From the NCBI RefSeq assembly GCF_008001235.1, contig NZ_CP040751.1, positions 1,967,001 to 2,031,000 on the forward strand: 64,000 bases of DNA, read 5' to 3'. The notes under the pieces were generated by a model. The model was not told where the DNA came from. It worked only from the letters and a program-made list of their open reading frames with translations, and did no database searches. Source of the stretch: Salidesulfovibrio onnuriiensis. GTDB lineage: Bacteria; Desulfobacterota; Desulfovibrionia; Desulfovibrionales; Desulfovibrionaceae. Made by a program: the position numbers and the translations under genes. Positions within the stretch are counted from its first letter, which is position 1, and every line of letters starts with the position of its first letter. Positions 57,464 to 64,000 of this stretch are shown piece after piece.

Positions 57464-58169
57464 GCTGGTCATAGCCCTCGATTATCCCGATGCGGCAGGG
57501 GCCATGACCATGGCCCGGAACCTGGTGGGCGCTGTTCCCTGGGTCAAGGTGGGCCTGGAACTGTTCACGGCCGAAGGCCCGCGCATGGTCACGGACCTCA
57601 AGGAGCTTGGTTTCAAGGTCTTTCTCGATCTCAAGTTCCACGACATTCCCAACACGGTGAAAGGCGCGGTCCGCTCCGCAACCCGCCTGGGCGCCGATAT
57701 GGTCAACATCCACGCCATTGGCGGCCGTCGCATGGCCGAAGGGGCGCTGGAGGGCCGCGACCTGGGTCTGGTTCCCGGACAAGAGGCTCCCATCCTGTTG
57801 GCCGTGACCGTGTTAACCAGCGTGGGCAAGGGGGACATCCCCCTGGAAAACGCTCCGGAACCTGGAGATTTGGCCCTTGACCTGGCTGTGAAAGCCAAGC
57901 AGTATGGCCTAAGTGGAGTGGTTTGTTCGGCTCTTGAGGCCGAACGGATCAAAGGGCGTTGCGGCGGTGGTTTTTACTGCCTGACCCCCGGCATCAGGCC
58001 CGCGGACAAGGGCGCGGTTGTCGGAGGCGACGACCAGAGACGCGTGGTGACGCCGTCCCAGGCCGTCCGCTTCGGCTCGGACTTCCTTGTTGTGGGCAGG
58101 CCGGTCACCGGCGCGGACGACCCGAAACGGGCCGCCGAGTCGATAGCCCGGGAAATGCTTCAAGCCTAG
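57456..58169 (+). CDS. pyrF: Orotidine 5'-phosphate decarboxylase
   Basis: 237 residues. It makes UMP from OMP. The catalytic DLKFHDIPNTV gives the Asp-Lys-Asp charge network; ALDYPDA at the start and LTPGIRPADKGAVVGGDDQRRVVTP at the end (phosphate-binding loop) are standard. It begins inside the last codons of gmk. No other pyr genes are next to it; uracil salvage genes are at the left end of the window. Confidence 0.97.
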   Translation: MAELVIALDYPDAAGAMTMARNLVGAVPWVKVGLELFTAEGPRMVTDLKELGFKVFLDLKFHDIPNTVKGAVRSATRLGADMVNIHAIGGRRMAEGALEGRDLGLVPGQEAPILLAVTVLTSVGKGDIPLENAPEPGDLALDLAVKAKQYGLSGVVCSALEAERIKGRCGGGFYCLTPGIRPADKGAVVGGDDQRRVVTPSQAVRFGSDFLVVGRPVTGADDPKRAAESIAREMLQA

Positions 58170-58186
58170 TCACGGAGCAGGAATAC

Positions 58187-59050
58187 ATGACGGATCATGA
58201 CCCGATGCAGGGCGATGCCAAAAAGATCGCGGGGCTTGGCCAGGAAAAGATCAAAGGGGTTTTTTCCACCCAGTCCGTGGTCAAGGTGGGCACCGGGACA
58301 ACCCAGCGCAAGACCATCCAGAAGACCTTCTGGCACTGCGAGGAAAGGGATGACGGCAACGTGGAGGTGCAGCCTCTGAACGTCAACTACATCCCCTCCG
58401 GCCCCAAGCGCGAAGTGACGCGCGAGGATTTTCTGGCCAAGTTCAATCCGGAACCCGAGTTCTACGTCAGCACCGTGTTTCCCAAGATGCAGGAGCTCAA
58501 TGAGACCATCGTGCGCGGGGAAAAGCACCGTGCGCGCGGCGCGGCCTATAGCGCCGAGTTCGAGTTCAAGCAGGCCACGGCCATTGACGAGGACAACGTG
58601 CGCGCCAACTTCGGCCTGGGCCTGACCTATCTGGACCGGGGCGAGCAGACCAAGGCCAACGACATCTTCAAGCGGCTGGTGAACCTGGAGGCCGCCTTCG
58701 AGGAGGAGCACAAGCACCTCTTCAACGACTTCGGCATCAACCTGCGCAAGAACAGCATGTACGATCAGGCCCTGGAATACTACCTGCGCGCCGAAGGGCT
58801 GGTGGAGGACGACGAGAATCTCTTTCACAACATTGCCCGCGTCTATTTCGAGAAAGGTGATCTGGACAGTTGCATCACCTACCTCAAGAAGAGCCTGGAA
58901 CTGAATCCGCACATGGAAGAAAGCGTCATGTTCATGACCTACCTCAAGAAGAACAACATGTTGCCCGGTGGCGGCGGGGCCAAGGCCTCCAAGCCGGAAA
59001 AACAGTCGCGGAAAGTCGAAAAGGACGAGGACATCAATCTGGAATTCTAG
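58187..59050 (+). CDS. Tetratricopeptide-repeat protein
   Basis: 287 residues from the ATG at 58187 (GGAG nine bases before). The first 85 residues are a conserved-looking, non-repeat region (GVFSTQSVVKVGTGTTQRKTIQKTFWHCEERDDG). Residues about 115-255 form four TPR units (ANFGLGLTYLDRGEQTKANDIFKRLV and IARVYFEKGDLDSCITYLKKSLELNP). The tail is Lys/Gly-rich. Soluble, no signal peptide. Function unknown; the neighbouring HDOD gene suggests a shared signalling or assembly role. Confidence 0.85.
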   Translation: MTDHDPMQGDAKKIAGLGQEKIKGVFSTQSVVKVGTGTTQRKTIQKTFWHCEERDDGNVEVQPLNVNYIPSGPKREVTREDFLAKFNPEPEFYVSTVFPKMQELNETIVRGEKHRARGAAYSAEFEFKQATAIDEDNVRANFGLGLTYLDRGEQTKANDIFKRLVNLEAAFEEEHKHLFNDFGINLRKNSMYDQALEYYLRAEGLVEDDENLFHNIARVYFEKGDLDSCITYLKKSLELNPHMEESVMFMTYLKKNNMLPGGGGAKASKPEKQSRKVEKDEDINLEF

Positions 59051-59092
59051 CCGTTCATCTGCATTTCAGCCGGACCGCCATGGGGAGGGAAC

Positions 59093-59953
59093 ATGTATCA
59101 GGAGCGCGTTCAGGATTTTCTTCAAGAGTTGCCCAAGCTGCGCGAGGATCTGCCGTTTTCGCCCGGCCTGCTCAAGAAGCTTTTCGAGCAGACCGGCAGC
59201 GATTCCGTGTCCTCGCTGGAAGATATCGCCAAGACCATGAGCCAGGACCAGGGCCTGACCACCCGTGTCCTGAGCCTCGCCAACTCGGCCTATTACGGGC
59301 TCCAGGCCGAGGTCGCCTCGGTGGGCCGCGCCGCAGCCGTGCTGGGGCTGGCGGAAATCCGCAACATCGTCCTTTCTCTCGGCATCAACCGGCTCACGGA
59401 AAAATTCAAGCTGCCCGAGCATTTCGAGCTGGCCGAATACTGGAGGCACCAGTTCCTGGTGGCCATCGTCGCCCAGGCCCTCAGCCGCGAAGTGGGCGAG
59501 GGCAACCCCGGAACCCTGTTCACCGCAGGGCTGCTGCATGACATCGGCAAGCTCATCGTGGCCCTCAAGCGTCCCGAGGACTGGGAAGGCATATACGCCA
59601 TCCGCGAGGAAAACGAGTGCACGGACAGCGAGGCCGAGGACGAGTACTGGGGGCTGGACCACGCCGTGGTCGGATCCCTGCTGCTCAAGTACTGGGACCT
59701 GCCGCCCGATCTGGTGGAGCCGGTCAACTGGCACCATTCCCCGGCCCTGGCCCCGGAGCAGCAGAGCGCTGCCTCCATCATCTGCCTTGCCGACGCCCTG
59801 GTGCATTGCCTGGACAAGAAAGAGGAGTGTCTCGGCGAAGTCTCGGACATGTGCGGCGAGTTCGAGGTGGACGTGCAGGACATCATGGACATGGCCGAGG
59901 AGCTGATGGAGTCCGACGCCGTGGACCACTTCCTGACCATGGTTTGTTCCTAG
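59093..59953 (+). CDS. HDOD-domain signalling protein
   Basis: 286 residues. The HDOD domain spans most of the protein: FSPGLLKKLFEQTGSDSVSSLEDIAKTMSQDQGLTTRVLSLANSAYYG, and GLLHDIGKLIV retains an HD pair although the catalytic metal set is not complete in the family. HDOD proteins act in regulatory complexes, often with c-di-GMP or histidine-kinase systems. GGGAGGG lies before the ATG. It is 42 bases from the TPR gene and 25 from recJ, so co-transcription is likely. Confidence 0.88.
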   Translation: MYQERVQDFLQELPKLREDLPFSPGLLKKLFEQTGSDSVSSLEDIAKTMSQDQGLTTRVLSLANSAYYGLQAEVASVGRAAAVLGLAEIRNIVLSLGINRLTEKFKLPEHFELAEYWRHQFLVAIVAQALSREVGEGNPGTLFTAGLLHDIGKLIVALKRPEDWEGIYAIREENECTDSEAEDEYWGLDHAVVGSLLLKYWDLPPDLVEPVNWHHSPALAPEQQSAASIICLADALVHCLDKKEECLGEVSDMCGEFEVDVQDIMDMAEELMESDAVDHFLTMVCS

Positions 59954-59978
59954 CCTTTCTTTTTTCAAGGAGTTTTCA

Positions 59979-61685
59979 TTGCCCTGTCGCTGGATCATGC
60001 GTAGCGACGAGGATGTTCCCTCGTCCGTTGCCGCCTTTGCCGATGAACTGAACGTATCCTCGCTCATAGCCGAGATTCTCTGGAGCCGGGGCCTGCAATC
60101 CCGGTCCGACATGGACCGCTTTCTGAGCCCCATGCTGCGGCACTTGGCCGACCCCGTCACCATCCCCGGCCTGGAACGGGCCGCCGACGTGCTGGCCGAG
60201 GGGCTCCGGCAGGGCCGCAAGCTGGCCGTCTGGGGCGACTACGACGTGGACGGCATCACCTCCACGGCCGTGGTTAAGGATTTCCTGCGCCAGTGCGGCG
60301 TGGAGGCCCTGCACCACCTGCCCAACCGTCTCAGGGAGGGCTACGGTATGAACGTGCAGGGCGTGGAGGCCCTGGCCGAAGAGGGCGTGGAACTACTGCT
60401 CACCGTTGACTGCGGCATCTCCGACCTTGAGCCCATTGCCCGGGCCAAGGAGCTGGGCATGACCGTGGTGGTCACGGACCATCACCTGCCGCCCGAGACC
60501 CTGCCCCCCGCGGACGCCATCTGCGACCCGCGCCTGGACGAATCCTGCCATGAGTGCGCGGATCTGGCCGGGGTGGGCGTGGCCTTCATGCTCGTGGTCC
60601 GGCTGCGCCGCCTCATGGGCTGGGAACACGTGGACGTCCGCGACCTACTGGACCTGGTGGCCCTGGGCACCATCGCCGACGTGGTCAGCCTCACGGGGCA
60701 GAACCGCATTCTGGTCAAGAACGGGCTGCTGAAGATCAAGGACGCCGGACGGCCGGGCATGGCCGCCCTGAAGCTTGCCAGCGACTACGACCAGTTCGCC
60801 GAGCTCGGGGCGGGGCAGATCGGTTTCAACCTTGCCCCGCGCATCAATGCCGCGGGCAGGCTGGGCGACCCGGAAAAGGCCCTGAAATTGCTGCTGGCCG
60901 GTTCCGTTGACGAGGCCATGCCCTATGCCCAGGAATTGGACATGGCCAACACCGAGCGCCGCAGGCAGGAGGCCGAGATCGCCGAGGAGGCTATGCATCA
61001 GGCCGAGCTGCAGGCGCACCGCGTGGGCCTGGTGCTCTATGCCGAGCATTGGCACCCGGGCATCATCGGCATCGTGGCCTCGCGCGTCTCCGAGAAGTTC
61101 TACAAGCCCACCCTGATCCTGTGCAAGGGCGAGGATGGGGTCGTCAAGGGCTCGGGACGCAGCATCAGCGAATTTCATCTCCATGACGGGCTCAAGGAAC
61201 TGAGCGACATGCTGCTGGGTTTCGGCGGGCACAAACAGGCGGCCGGGCTTTCCCTGGATGCGGGCAACCTGGACGAACTGAAGCGCCGTTTCAACGAGGT
61301 CGTGGCGGCGGAGCTGGGCGATATCCCGCTCAGGCCGTCCATCAAGGTGGACCGCGTCCTGCCCTTCCGGGAGATCGACTACACCCTGCTGCGGGAGCTG
61401 GAGCTGTTGCAGCCCTTCGGGCTGGGCAATCCCGAGCCCGTGTTCATTTCGCCGCCGGTTACCGTGCAGGAGTGCTCCGCGTTCGGGCGGGAAAGGGAGC
61501 ATGTGAAGCTGACCCTGGCAGACGCCGAGACCAATGCCATGCTCCCGGGCAAGGCCTGGCGCATGGCCTCCGAGCTCACGCCCGACAACAAGGGTCGGGT
61601 CATGCGTTTCGCGTTTTCCCCCAAGATCGACCGCTTCAGCGGGGTGCCGCGCATCGAGCTGCGCGTTCGGGACTGGAACGAATAG
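59979..61685 (+). CDS. recJ: Single-stranded-DNA exonuclease RecJ
   Basis: 568 residues; 5'-3' exonuclease of recombination and mismatch repair. The DHH core motifs are GDYDVDGITSTA, HLPNRLREGYG, LLTVDCGIS, VVVTDHHLPP and ADLAGVGVAF. The DHHA1 half contains GIIGIVASRVSEKFYKPTLIL and GFGGHKQAAGLSL. Translation starts at a TTG (59979) six bases after AAGGAG; the first in-frame ATG is only seven codons later but has no ribosome site. It ends the long plus-strand run and converges on the AT-rich ORFan. Confidence 0.96.
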   Translation: MPCRWIMRSDEDVPSSVAAFADELNVSSLIAEILWSRGLQSRSDMDRFLSPMLRHLADPVTIPGLERAADVLAEGLRQGRKLAVWGDYDVDGITSTAVVKDFLRQCGVEALHHLPNRLREGYGMNVQGVEALAEEGVELLLTVDCGISDLEPIARAKELGMTVVVTDHHLPPETLPPADAICDPRLDESCHECADLAGVGVAFMLVVRLRRLMGWEHVDVRDLLDLVALGTIADVVSLTGQNRILVKNGLLKIKDAGRPGMAALKLASDYDQFAELGAGQIGFNLAPRINAAGRLGDPEKALKLLLAGSVDEAMPYAQELDMANTERRRQEAEIAEEAMHQAELQAHRVGLVLYAEHWHPGIIGIVASRVSEKFYKPTLILCKGEDGVVKGSGRSISEFHLHDGLKELSDMLLGFGGHKQAAGLSLDAGNLDELKRRFNEVVAAELGDIPLRPSIKVDRVLPFREIDYTLLRELELLQPFGLGNPEPVFISPPVTVQECSAFGREREHVKLTLADAETNAMLPGKAWRMASELTPDNKGRVMRFAFSPKIDRFSGVPRIELRVRDWNE

Positions 61686-61697
61686 ATTATAATTATT

Positions 61698-62234
61698 TTA
61701 ATCGCTAATGCTACAAATATACATTAGTTTTTTCTTTGCGTTTTCCCATGTCTTGATGTCTTTTTTTATTTCTTCACGATAATCATTAAGTTCTTTTTTT
61801 AGACTGCTGAGTAATTTTGTTGCGTTTATTGTTTTGGCTGTTCTGTCGCACAATTTTCCAGATCGCCTGATTTTCCATCCACCGCCAGTCTCTGCTTGAT
61901 GTAAAATGCTACACCGTATGTTATGATAAAAATCAAGTTTATCATCAGCTAGAGGCGAAAGACGACTGCTATGTAGAAAGTATTCTTTAAAAGCCTTGTC
62001 TTTGGTTGTTATGTCACCTTGTTTAAAAGCCCAAAGTGATTCTATCAGTAAGCAGCAAATAGCAACGATACAAAAACCATGTTTTTTCTCTTTAGGAATG
62101 GAGTCAAGTGGACTAATGAACCGTTCTTGAAATCTTTGATAAATCAGCTCAGCTATTTTTTCTTTATCGTCAGATTTAAGTGCTTTTTTGCAATCTGCTA
62201 CGGTGTAGTGATTCGTCAGTTTAGTTTCATTCAT
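61698..62234 (-). CDS. AT-rich ORFan with HEPN-like Rx4H motif
   Basis: 178 residues. Roughly one-third GC, whereas neighbours are near 60 percent or more, so it looks newly acquired. The protein is mostly helical, rich in Lys and Ile, with IVAICCLLIESLWAFKQGD in the middle and Arg107-x4-His112 in YHNIRCSILHQAET, the Rx4-6H arrangement of HEPN ribonuclease domains. A toxin or defence role is a guess from that motif; no antitoxin (MNT) partner is adjacent. The ribosome site is weak. It lies 12 bases after the DksA-like gene and may be read from its promoter. Confidence 0.7.
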   Translation of the reverse strand: MNETKLTNHYTVADCKKALKSDDKEKIAELIYQRFQERFISPLDSIPKEKKHGFCIVAICCLLIESLWAFKQGDITTKDKAFKEYFLHSSRLSPLADDKLDFYHNIRCSILHQAETGGGWKIRRSGKLCDRTAKTINATKLLSSLKKELNDYREEIKKDIKTWENAKKKLMYICSISD

Positions 62235-62246
62235 AGTGAAAACCTA

Positions 62247-62582
62247 TTACTCCGCGCACTCCACGCAGAGTTCGCTTTCGGGCATGGCCAGGAGCCGGGC
62301 CATGGGGATGGGGTCGCCGCACTCCAGGCACAGGCCGAAGTCCGGATCCTCGTCCACGTTCCTGAGGGCCGCCTCCAGCCTGAGCAGGCGGGTCTTGAGG
62401 TGGGAAAGCTGCTTCTGGGCCACGGACTGATTGACGATGTTGTCCATGCGGGTCAGCCGCCCCAGGGACGCGTCCGGCGCCACGGGCTTGCATTGTTCCT
62501 CCAGGCGGGGGATTTCCGCCCGGATTTCTTCCATTTCCCTGGCCACTGCTTCCTTGAATTGCTTTTTCTGATTCTCGGTCAT
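62247..62582 (-). CDS. DksA/TraR-family zinc-finger protein
   Basis: 111 residues. A helical hairpin (about residues 1-75) leads to a CLECGDPIP...CVECAE four-cysteine zinc finger at the C-terminus, the DksA/TraR plan. Short DksA-like proteins bind the RNA-polymerase secondary channel and modulate rRNA or stress promoters; whether this acts with ppGpp is not shown. The coiled-coil tip contains DASLGRLTRMDN, with the acidic-residue pattern replacing DxxDxA. It follows the aminotransferase by nine bases on the minus strand. Confidence 0.86.
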   Translation of the reverse strand: MTENQKKQFKEAVAREMEEIRAEIPRLEEQCKPVAPDASLGRLTRMDNIVNQSVAQKQLSHLKTRLLRLEAALRNVDEDPDFGLCLECGDPIPMARLLAMPESELCVECAE

Positions 62583-62591
62583 GATTTCTCG

Positions 62592-63749
62592 CTATTTCAG
62601 TCTCTTGAGTCGGTTGCAGGCCTCGGTGAGGACATCCATTTCCCGGCCGTAGCAGAATCGCGCCAGGGTTTCGCCGGTGTCGTCGGCATAGAAGGCGCTG
62701 CCGGGCACGCAGGCCACGCCGGTCTTGTGGAGCAGGAACATGGCCCGCTCCTTGGCCGTGCCGCCGGGCAGGGAGGAGATGTCGGCCAGGGCGTAATAGG
62801 CTCCCTGCGGTACGTGGGGCGTCAGGCCGACCTCGGCCAGGGCGGCGCAGAACAGGTCCCGCTTCATCTGGTGGTCCCGGGCGACCCCCGCGTAATAGTC
62901 GCTTTCCAGTTCGTCCAGGCCGCGCGCGGCTCCGAGCTGGAGCGGGGCCGGGGCGCAGACGTAGACCAGATCGTTGAAGTGCCCGATGGCCAGGGCCCAC
63001 TGCGGGTCGCACACGCAATAGCCCAGCCGCCAGCCCGTGATGGAGAAGATCTTGGAAAAGCCAGAAATGGTGATGGTGCGCCGCTCCATGCCGGGAAGGG
63101 ACGCCAGGGGAATGTGTTCGCGCCCGTCGTAGAGGAAGTACTCGTAGATTTCGTCCGTGAATACGAACAGGTCGTGCGCCTCGGCAAAATCGGCAATGAG
63201 TTGCAGTTCCTCCCGGCTGAAGACCTTGCCGCAGGGGTTGGAGGGCGTGTTGAGCACCAGCACGCGGGTGCGTTCGGAAACCGCGTCCTCAAGCTGCTGC
63301 GCGGTGAATTTCCAGTCCGGCGGCGAAAGGGTTACGTAGCGGGGCGTGATGCCCAGGCTGGCGAAGGTGATCAGGTGGTAGCCGTAGGACGGCTCGAAAA
63401 CAATGGCCTCGTCGCCCTCGTTGAGGAGGGCCAGACAGGCGCAGTAGAACGCGCCGGTGGCCCCGTTGCTGACCACCACCTGTTTGTCGGGGTCGGTCTC
63501 GCGCCCGGTGGCGCGCCGGTGCTTTTCGGCAATGGCCCGGCGCAGCTCGTAGCGCCCGTCAAAGCGGGTATAGGTGTTCACGCCCTTGGCAAAGGCCGCC
63601 TCGGCCCCGGCGATGACCGGTTCGGGCACGGGCATGTCGCAGACGCCCTGGGCCAGGTTCACGCCCTTCACCCGGGCGCATTCTATGGACATGTTGCGGA
63701 TTTCCGACTGGGCCACGAGCCCACGCCGGTTGCTCACCTTCAAGGTCAT
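62592..63749 (-). CDS. Class I/II pyridoxal-phosphate aminotransferase
   Basis: 385 residues from the ATG at 63749 (AGGA eight bases upstream; another ATG lies four codons earlier). The PLP lysine is Lys233 in SGFSKIFSITGWRLGY. NTPSNPCGK (167-175) and FTDEIYEYFLYDG supply the pyridine and cofactor contacts, and the phosphate-binding region is SNGATGAF. It belongs to the aspartate-aminotransferase fold type I family; substrate (aspartate, kynurenine-type or other) cannot be decided. It heads the aminotransferase-DksA-ORFan unit. Confidence 0.9.
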   Translation of the reverse strand: MTLKVSNRRGLVAQSEIRNMSIECARVKGVNLAQGVCDMPVPEPVIAGAEAAFAKGVNTYTRFDGRYELRRAIAEKHRRATGRETDPDKQVVVSNGATGAFYCACLALLNEGDEAIVFEPSYGYHLITFASLGITPRYVTLSPPDWKFTAQQLEDAVSERTRVLVLNTPSNPCGKVFSREELQLIADFAEAHDLFVFTDEIYEYFLYDGREHIPLASLPGMERRTITISGFSKIFSITGWRLGYCVCDPQWALAIGHFNDLVYVCAPAPLQLGAARGLDELESDYYAGVARDHQMKRDLFCAALAEVGLTPHVPQGAYYALADISSLPGGTAKERAMFLLHKTGVACVPGSAFYADDTGETLARFCYGREMDVLTEACNRLKRLK

Positions 63750-63944
63750 GGGTATCATCCTGCTGGTTTGATCAGAAAAAGGGCCCGCGAAGCGCGAGCC
63801 TGTTGGGAACATATTTTATCCGACTTTATCGAGGAATGAAACCCTTGCGCCAAAGGGCGTTTCTCCAGAGCCCTCCGGAGCGTTTTCGCTGGCCGGGCAG
63901 GGCAAGACAGACTGCGGCACGACCGCCGCAATCAGGAGGTTCGA
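63750..63944. other. Divergent intergenic region at the right edge
   Basis: 195 bases between the aminotransferase (-) and the last partial gene (+). It contains GC-rich self-complementary segments (for example TGCGG...CCGCA near 63916-63930) that could form a leader structure. No known riboswitch core was recognised. Confidence 0.4.
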
Positions 63945-64000
63945 TTGGAAGACGGCTTTCGTACTGTATTGAAAATGTGGGAGATCGATTCCGATCGGCT
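63945..64000 (+). CDS. Start of an unidentified gene, cut by the window edge
   Basis: A TTG (63945) lies five bases after a perfect AGGAGG (63934-63939) and opens a frame beginning MEDGFRTVLKMWEIDSDR that continues off the window. An ATG further in (codon 11) is less well placed. Too little sequence is present to assign a family. Confidence 0.5.
   Translation, partial: MEDGFRTVLKMWEIDSDR

Overview
The window reads as a piece of the chromosome of a GC-rich, anaerobic, sulfate-reducing deltaproteobacterium of the Desulfovibrionaceae (a Desulfovibrio/Pseudodesulfovibrio-type genome). This rests on three things: a periplasmic [FeFe] hydrogenase with a Tat-exported small subunit, an aldehyde oxidoreductase whose eight cluster cysteines sit at the numbering known for the Desulfovibrio gigas enzyme, and an accessory gene set remembered from the DVU1553-DVU1560 region of D. 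vulgaris. No rRNA, tRNA, CRISPR array, prophage or insertion sequence was seen. Identifications come from reading motifs; no database search was possible.

Layout. 1-6.7 kb: uracil salvage (upp, uraA running off the left edge), an RluD-type pseudouridine synthase fused to dephospho-CoA kinase, a rhomboid protease, an NMN adenylyltransferase-like protein with an archaeal-type phosphoglycerate mutase homologue, and a PHP phosphoesterase. 6.9-10.9 kb: chaperone operon cbpA-cbpM-clpB. 11.0-21.1 kb (minus): an eight-gene molybdenum/iron-sulfur cluster comprising a MoeA-like protein, the aldehyde oxidoreductase Mop, a large FAD/Fe-S/CCG oxidoreductase, a two-CxxC mini-protein, a methyltransferase, a C_GCAxxG_C_C protein, a radical SAM protein and a CoA-ligase-like enzyme. 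This is the best candidate for an undescribed system in the window.

21.5-29.6 kb: an uncharacterised membrane protein, an intergenic stack of four inverted repeats, then a complete nine-gene N-type ATPase operon in the order atpDCQRBEFAG. Its c subunit carries sodium-ligand residues, there is no separate delta gene, and the b subunit is long. 29.6-37.5 kb (minus): a complete [FeFe]-hydrogenase locus: hydA, hydB, a TM1266-type regulator, hydG, aspA, an unknown 188-residue protein, hydE and hydF. An intrinsic terminator lies between hydG and aspA, and a palindrome lies upstream of the regulator.

38-53 kb: a YheT-type hydrolase, an M29 aminopeptidase with a start-codon problem, grpE-dnaK, an LpoA-like lipoprotein, gatCA, a MarR regulator with a flavoprotein and twin operators, and a CstB-like persulfide dioxygenase/rhodanese with a peroxiredoxin. 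The region ends with a C69 dipeptidase and mnmA. 53.7-64 kb: a TPR lipoprotein, mtaB, then a tight operon yicC-remA-gmk-pyrF-TPR-HDOD-recJ. An AT-rich ORFan with a HEPN-like Rx4H motif follows, then a DksA/TraR protein, an aminotransferase and the start of one more gene at the right edge.

Functional picture: hydrogen metabolism, aldehyde oxidation, probable sodium bioenergetics and sulfide/persulfide handling are interleaved with housekeeping translation, tRNA-modification and stress genes. Two chaperone operons share the same candidate promoter spacing (TTGAC-N16-TTAC).
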